In this document: one piece after another, positions 62,907-64,000 of the stretch
How positions within the stretch are numbered: the first letter of the stretch is position 1
Layout of the letters: each line of letters opens with the position of its first letter
Assembly (NCBI RefSeq): GCF_943737015.1
Contig: NZ_CALSFP010000001.1
Location: 248,001-312,000, forward strand
Length of the DNA stretch: 64,000 nucleotides
Direction of reading: 5' to 3'
Source: Staphylococcus sp. Marseille-Q5304
GTDB taxonomy: Bacteria; Bacillota; Bacilli; Staphylococcales; Staphylococcaceae
Notes under the pieces: generated by a model
The model's input: the letters and a program-made list of their open reading frames with translations, nothing else
The model's database searches: none
What the model was told of the DNA's origin: nothing
Position numbers and translations under genes: made by a program

Positions 62907-64000
62907 ATGACTGAAAAAGAAACGACCAATAAACAATCAACATTATTTACAATTATATTAGGTGCTTTAACTGCAATTGGTGCTCTGTCTATAGATATGT
63001 TTTTACCAGGTTTGCCTCAAATACAAAGTGACTTTAATACAACAACGACACATGCACAGATGGCAGTTTCGATGTTCTTGATAGGACTTGCGTTAGGAAA
63101 TCTATTCGTAGGGCCGATATCTGATGCGTTGGGAAGAAAGAAACCACTCATATTCGCAATGGGATTATTTACATTAGCGAGTATCGGAATATGTTTCACG
63201 AATAGTATTGAATTTATGTTAGCCTTGCGTTTTGTTCAAGGATTATGTGGCGGTGCAGGTGCTGTGATTTCTAGAGCGATTGCGAGCGATTTGTATAGCG
63301 GGAAGCAGTTAACACAGTTTCTAGCATTACTAATGTTAGTCAATGGCATTGCGCCAATCATTGCTCCCACTATTGGAGGAGGTATTATTACATATGCTAA
63401 CTGGCGAATGGTCTTTATCGTATTAACTGTGTTTGGCATATTGATGCTCGTAGGCTCAACAATTAAAGTAAATGAAACATTGACTTCTGAACATCGAGAA
63501 CCACCTCAAATCCTGATAATTTTTAGAAACTTTCTAACTTTATTACGAAGCGCCCACTTTGTATTACCGATGCTGATTCAAGGCGTTACGTTCGTAATGC
63601 TATTTAGCTATATTTCTGCCTCACCCTTTATTACTCAACGCGTATACAGTTTGACTGCACAACAATTCAGTTATATGTTTGCGGGGATAGGAATTACCCT
63701 GATTATTTCAAGTCAACTTACAGGTAAGTTAGTCAATTATATCGAACGTCAATATTTATTACGCACTTTAACTGCCATACAAATTATAGGGGTAGTTTGT
63801 GTAGTCACTACACTTACTGCGCACTTACCCATAGTGGTGTTAATTGCAGGTTTTATATTGTTAGTTGCTCCTGTGACGGGTGTTTCAACGTTGGCTTTTT
63901 CAATTGCTATGGATGAAAGTACTGTCGGTAATGGAAGTGCCTCAAGTTTACTTGGATTAATACAATCATTACTTGGCGGAGTTGCTTCATCACTCGTAGG
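62907..64000 (+). CDS. tcaB: TcaB, Bcr/CflA-family MFS transporter (partial, runs off window)
   Basis: The first 364 codons of a twelve-helix DHA1 transporter, cut by the window end. It starts MTEKETTNKQ behind AGGAGG, with GALSIDMFLPGLPQI, GPISDALGRKKPL (motif A) and RFVQGLCGGAGAVISRA. Position directly after tcaA and family membership identify it as TcaB. It is a paralogue of the pump at 19650-20858. A terminator and an inverted repeat copy lie between it and tcaA. Confidence 0.88.
   Translation, partial: MTEKETTNKQSTLFTIILGALTAIGALSIDMFLPGLPQIQSDFNTTTTHAQMAVSMFLIGLALGNLFVGPISDALGRKKPLIFAMGLFTLASIGICFTNSIEFMLALRFVQGLCGGAGAVISRAIASDLYSGKQLTQFLALLMLVNGIAPIIAPTIGGGIITYANWRMVFIVLTVFGILMLVGSTIKVNETLTSEHREPPQILIIFRNFLTLLRSAHFVLPMLIQGVTFVMLFSYISASPFITQRVYSLTAQQFSYMFAGIGITLIISSQLTGKLVNYIERQYLLRTLTAIQIIGVVCVVTTLTAHLPIVVLIAGFILLVAPVTGVSTLAFSIAMDESTVGNGSASSLLGLIQSLLGGVASSLV

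Overview
The window is a 64 kb stretch of low-GC Firmicute chromosome. It is best explained as a coagulase-negative Staphylococcus. Many proteins match remembered Staphylococcus aureus proteins closely: FmhA, SarZ, NorB, FphF, OpuCA-CD, GpmA, ScrA, IruO, Mqo, HssRS/HrtAB and TcaA/TcaB. No database search was possible, so all family and species statements come from sequence reading and recall. The species is not resolved. I see no phage, insertion sequence, tRNA, rRNA or CRISPR array.

Layout. 0-9.4 kb: AbgT-type transporter, SDR dehydrogenase, M42 aminopeptidase, a frame-broken FMN glutamate-synthase-like gene, a FetAB-type ABC exporter, an MFS pump and a YdeI-like protein. 9.5-14 kb: the osmoprotectant operon opuCABCD, preceded by an unannotated 41-codon hydrophobic ORF whose end overlaps the opuCA start, and followed closely by the serine esterase fphF. 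14-25.9 kb: efflux pumps (NorB-like, Bcr/CflA-like, EmrB-like), pcp, a second-type YidC without a lipobox cysteine, a metallophosphoesterase, GtrA, a CDF transporter, a small IsaA-like protein and gpmA. 26-35 kb: fmhA, two small lipoproteins (one a DsbA with a CSYC site), yceI, a PadR/HAAS pair with palindromic operators, an HhH/SRPBCC pair, a type I Fst toxin-antitoxin locus, CtsR-controlled hsp20 and sarZ. 35-46 kb: yxeA-like, gltT, a signal-less amidase, sucrose PTS scrA under a perfect cre, corA, a frame-broken TetR regulator divergent from a YhgE/Pip export protein, and Fur-boxed iruO. 46-54 kb: three tandem serine/aspartate-repeat lipoproteins, a CDP-glycerol glycerophosphotransferase, Rex-controlled L-lactate permease and a GT4 glycosyltransferase. 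54-64 kb: mqo, heme-sensing hssRS with hrtBA, ydcF, tcaA and partial tcaB.

How it works together. Much of the window is stress and envelope physiology. It covers osmoprotection (OpuC), heme and iron handling (HssRS-HrtAB, IruO, FetAB-like), redox-linked carbon flow (Rex-lldP, mqo, scrA), drug efflux (five MFS pumps including TcaB) and cell wall (FmhA, YidC, TcaA, glycerophosphotransferase). Operators for CcpA, Rex, Fur, CtsR, HssR, a PadR and a TetR can be read directly upstream of sensible targets.

Most notable: (1) the SD-repeat lipoprotein triplet, two members of which are almost nothing but a lipid-anchored 14-residue repeat stalk, with codon-level evidence of gene conversion; (2) the translationally coupled small membrane ORF ahead of opuCA; (3) a complete Fst/par type I toxin-antitoxin locus; (4) two single-base frameshifts, in a TetR repressor and a GltS-like gene; (5) a family of about 165-bp intergenic repeats ending in terminator hairpins.
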